From assembly GCF_027744825.2 (NCBI RefSeq), contig NC_071348.1, positions 265,501 through 329,500 of the forward strand: a stretch of DNA of 64,000 bases. Direction: 5' to 3'. Every line of letters starts with the position of its first letter. The first letter of the stretch is position 1. The notes beneath the pieces are model-generated. The model was not told where the DNA came from. It was given only the letters and a program-made list of their open reading frames with translations, and did no database searches. This document shows positions 63,001 to 64,000 of this stretch, in pieces. The position numbers were made by a program, and so were the translations under genes. This DNA comes from Synchiropus splendidus. Its lineage: Eukaryota; Chordata; Actinopteri; Syngnathiformes; Callionymidae.

Positions 63001-64000
63001 CAGCTAATTCGGCAGTTAATCATTTTCCCAACATCATATCCTGCTGGAAAAAAGATGGATGATTAAACAGCATGCAACTGGATCCAAAGAAGCTGAGCTA
63101 CGAGCAGGATCATTGCAGGTGTCCTTCTGTAAATGTGTGCAAACTGTTCAGTGACTTTAGGAAGGTGTTTCAGACAAAAGTTTCTCCCTCGGGAGGCATG
63201 CAGTTTGGAGGATCCGGGAGATATCATGTGCCAGAAGACATCCAGCTGATGCTCCCATTAATAAACGGATGTTCCTCTTCCCTCTGGCAGGAGGCTACGG
63301 TCCATCCAGACCACAACCTCCCGTCACAGGAACAGCTTCTTCCCCTCGGCCCTCAGACTGTTGAATTCCTGAACAGCCTTGTTGTTATTTTATTCTATTT
63401 TACTTTATTTTATTTTATTATTTATTTACTTTTTGACTCCAAAACACTTTCCTAGTTAGAGGGCTCCCCACTGACCATGGCAATAAATTTGATTCTGATT
63501 CTGATTCCGATACTTCGCCATCAGTGCGTTAGTTTGAAGAGGTGTTTGTTGAACTGATACGATGCCGTGCGAGCTTCCCAACAGAATATTGAATTTTTAA
63601 TCTGGTCTCTCAGCAGAGCGATCTGGAGAACGGTGCCTCACCTCAAGTGCAGCCGTGAATACATGAAACATTAGACCCCTCGTGTGGCCCCTTACCGAGG
63701 ATCGAGCTGCTGTGAACAGCTTTCAAAGAGGCCGTAAGAGACGGCGGCGGCTCCACCACCTCACCTTGCCTTGCTTTGCGATGGTCTGAATGAGGAAATC
63801 GGTTCGAACGTTGTCTACATTGGGGACCAAGATGGAGCTGTACTCCGGCGTGGACTCGGCTGGATAAACATATTGGACCACCTTTGTGTTCCAGTGGACC
63901 CACTGGCCTGTCGGGATGAGACTGATTTAAACTCACGTCACCAATCATCTCCACCACATAACCAATCATCTCCTGCCGCTCACCATCTGCTGTGACGTGG
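41125..64000 (-). CDS. dnah5: Axonemal dynein heavy chain 5, C-terminal 38 exons (5' partial)
   Basis: Thirty-eight exons splice in one frame on the minus strand to about 2,106 residues ending [12 protein letters not shown]. This is roughly the C-terminal 45% of a ~4,600-residue outer-arm dynein gamma-type heavy chain. The protein is the ATP-driven motor of cilia and flagella. The fragment covers AAA3, AAA4, the stalk with its microtubule-binding domain, AAA5, AAA6 and the C-terminal domain. The C-terminus ([20 protein letters not shown]) and the gamma-type sequence throughout match DNAH5 more closely than DNAH8, and the neighbours match human 5p15. The 5' half lies beyond 64000; the last partial exon (63937 to the edge) is tentative. 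One intron has a GC donor (49101). Introns carry LINE tails, a MITE-like pair, a (TA)n array and a hairpin. No frame break was found, so the gene looks intact. Confidence 0.93.
42007..42193. mobile_element. MITE-like repeat, copy 1, in the last dnah5 intron
   Basis: The segment starts near CAACGTTTTTCAACCTGGCC and ends near GGCTGGAAACCACTGG, which are loosely inverted hAT-like ends. Its core (GTGTTTCACAAATG ... GGTGGTGAGCCCCGGGA) recurs almost unchanged at 54463-54603. No ORF is present and the target duplication is not convincing. Confidence 0.6.
50930..51355 (+). repeat. Duplicated degenerate LINE segment in a dnah5 intron
   Basis: A ~130 bp block (from about 51014, AGATGTTGGAACTGGCAGGC, to 51152) recurs as a direct repeat at about 51224-51353, separated by a GAA-rich simple sequence. 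On the plus strand it preserves traces of RWFGH...RRE and [11 protein letters not shown], resembling the end of a fish endonuclease/reverse-transcriptase LINE. All frames are broken. Family not assigned. Confidence 0.65.
54463..54603. repeat. MITE-like repeat, copy 2 (core only), in a dnah5 intron
   Basis: About 140 bp are nearly identical, in the same orientation, to the core of the repeat at 42007-42193, including GGTTTTCTGTAGCACTTTAA and CACTTTGGCCCAGGCTCCTG. The outer ends of copy 1 are missing. The two copies are 12.4 kb apart. Confidence 0.75.
56334..56372. repeat. Perfect 16-bp hairpin in a dnah5 intron
   Basis: TTCATGTCCGGATGAT (56334-56349) pairs with its exact reverse complement at 56357-56372 across a 7-base loop TCATTAA. 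It lies in the 561 bp intron between the exon 56743-56567 and the exon 56004-55801. Confidence 0.9.
57010..57082. repeat. (TA)n microsatellite in a dnah5 intron
   Basis: About 35 copies of TA with one G interruption lie 13 bases downstream (minus-strand sense) of the donor of exon 57203-57096, nearly filling that short intron. It is self-complementary and could extrude as a cruciform. Confidence 0.93.
58473..61157 (-). other. dnah5: dnah5 AAA4 exons
   Basis: Exons 61157-60934, 60032-59837, 59761-59589, 59510-59380 and 58626-58473 encode the end of AAA3 and AAA4. Landmarks are [19 protein letters not shown], the AAA4 P-loop [20 protein letters not shown] and the sensor region [20 protein letters not shown]. 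The Walker A lysine of AAA4 is present. Confidence 0.85.
62192..63902 (-). other. dnah5: dnah5 AAA3 exons
   Basis: Exons 63902-63765, 62937-62803, 62602-62480 and 62405-62192 encode the AAA3 entry [20 protein letters not shown], the P-loop [20 protein letters not shown], the Walker B-like [18 protein letters not shown] and the helix [20 protein letters not shown]. The Ala replacing Gly in GTAKT is usual for AAA3 of this dynein class. A minor exon 5' of these (63937 to the window edge) reads in frame but is not independently recognised. Confidence 0.85.
63270..63512 (+). mobile_element. L2/Maui-like LINE 3' end in a dnah5 intron
   Basis: The plus strand encodes [20 protein letters not shown] and SALRLLNS before a stop, then a TTTTATT-rich tail and CCATGGCAATAAATTTGATTCTGATTCTGATTC. 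It is the best-preserved of the three copies. Its tail ends in GATTCT repeats typical of this LINE group. It lies antisense to dnah5, in the intron between exons 63902-63765 and 62937-62803. About 100 bp upstream of it are not recognised. Confidence 0.78.

Noticed and set aside
63072..63455. 127-codon ORF ending in LINE-like residues
   Set aside because: The 3' half is in a different frame from the LINE RT C-terminus and the 5' half is unrecognised; not a gene.

Overview
The window is eukaryotic nuclear DNA from a compact vertebrate genome, most likely a percomorph teleost with pufferfish-like gene density. The protein-coding genes have GT-AG introns, mostly 70-200 bp long, and vertebrate families are read directly from the spliced exons. 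Introns and spacers carry fish-type L2/Maui-like LINE 3' tails, hAT MITEs and long (GT)n arrays. No bacterial operon, CRISPR array, rRNA or tRNA was recognised.

Layout, left to right. At 6-451 (+) lie the last three exons of a neutral sphingomyelinase (smpd3/smpd5 type). At 452-1919 is a spacer with a fold-back element split by a LINE tail. At 1920-2961 (+) is malsu1, a mitochondrial ribosome-assembly factor. At 3626-~3993 (+) is a neuropeptide Y family precursor whose start codon is split by an intron. At 5062-11694 (+) is ice1, a subunit of the snRNA-transcribing little elongation complex, in 20 exons with two hAT MITEs. At 12541-16383 (+) is tent4a (papd7), a non-canonical poly(A) polymerase, in 12 exons with one hAT MITE. 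At 18303-19364 (-) is a two-exon type II C-type lectin. At 21054-39468 (+) is adcy2, a membrane adenylyl cyclase, complete in 25 exons, followed by a 1.15 kb polypurine minisatellite in its 3' UTR. From 41125 to beyond 64000 (-) is the C-terminal ~2,100 residues of an outer-arm axonemal dynein heavy chain (dnah5 type), in 38 exons from AAA3 to the C-terminus.

The genes do not form an operon-like functional unit. The order ice1 - tent4a - adcy2 - dnah5 resembles the human 5p15 neighbourhood. malsu1 next to an NPY-family gene resembles human 7p15.3. This supports calling the peptide gene npy (probably the npyb paralogue) and suggests an ancestral or derived junction of two conserved blocks. The lectin gene is the outsider in the 5p15-like block.

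I found no clearly new biological system. The most notable items are the split start codon and drifting tail of the NPY-like gene, the single-exon calcium-type lectin domain, the overlapping 3' ends of adcy2 and dnah5, two GC-AG introns, a candidate in-frame 24-codon dynein exon, several fold-back structures, and exact target-site duplications on the MITEs. Exon borders were placed by eye from splice sites plus reading-frame continuity. CDS sums are divisible by three for malsu1, ice1, tent4a, the lectin and adcy2.
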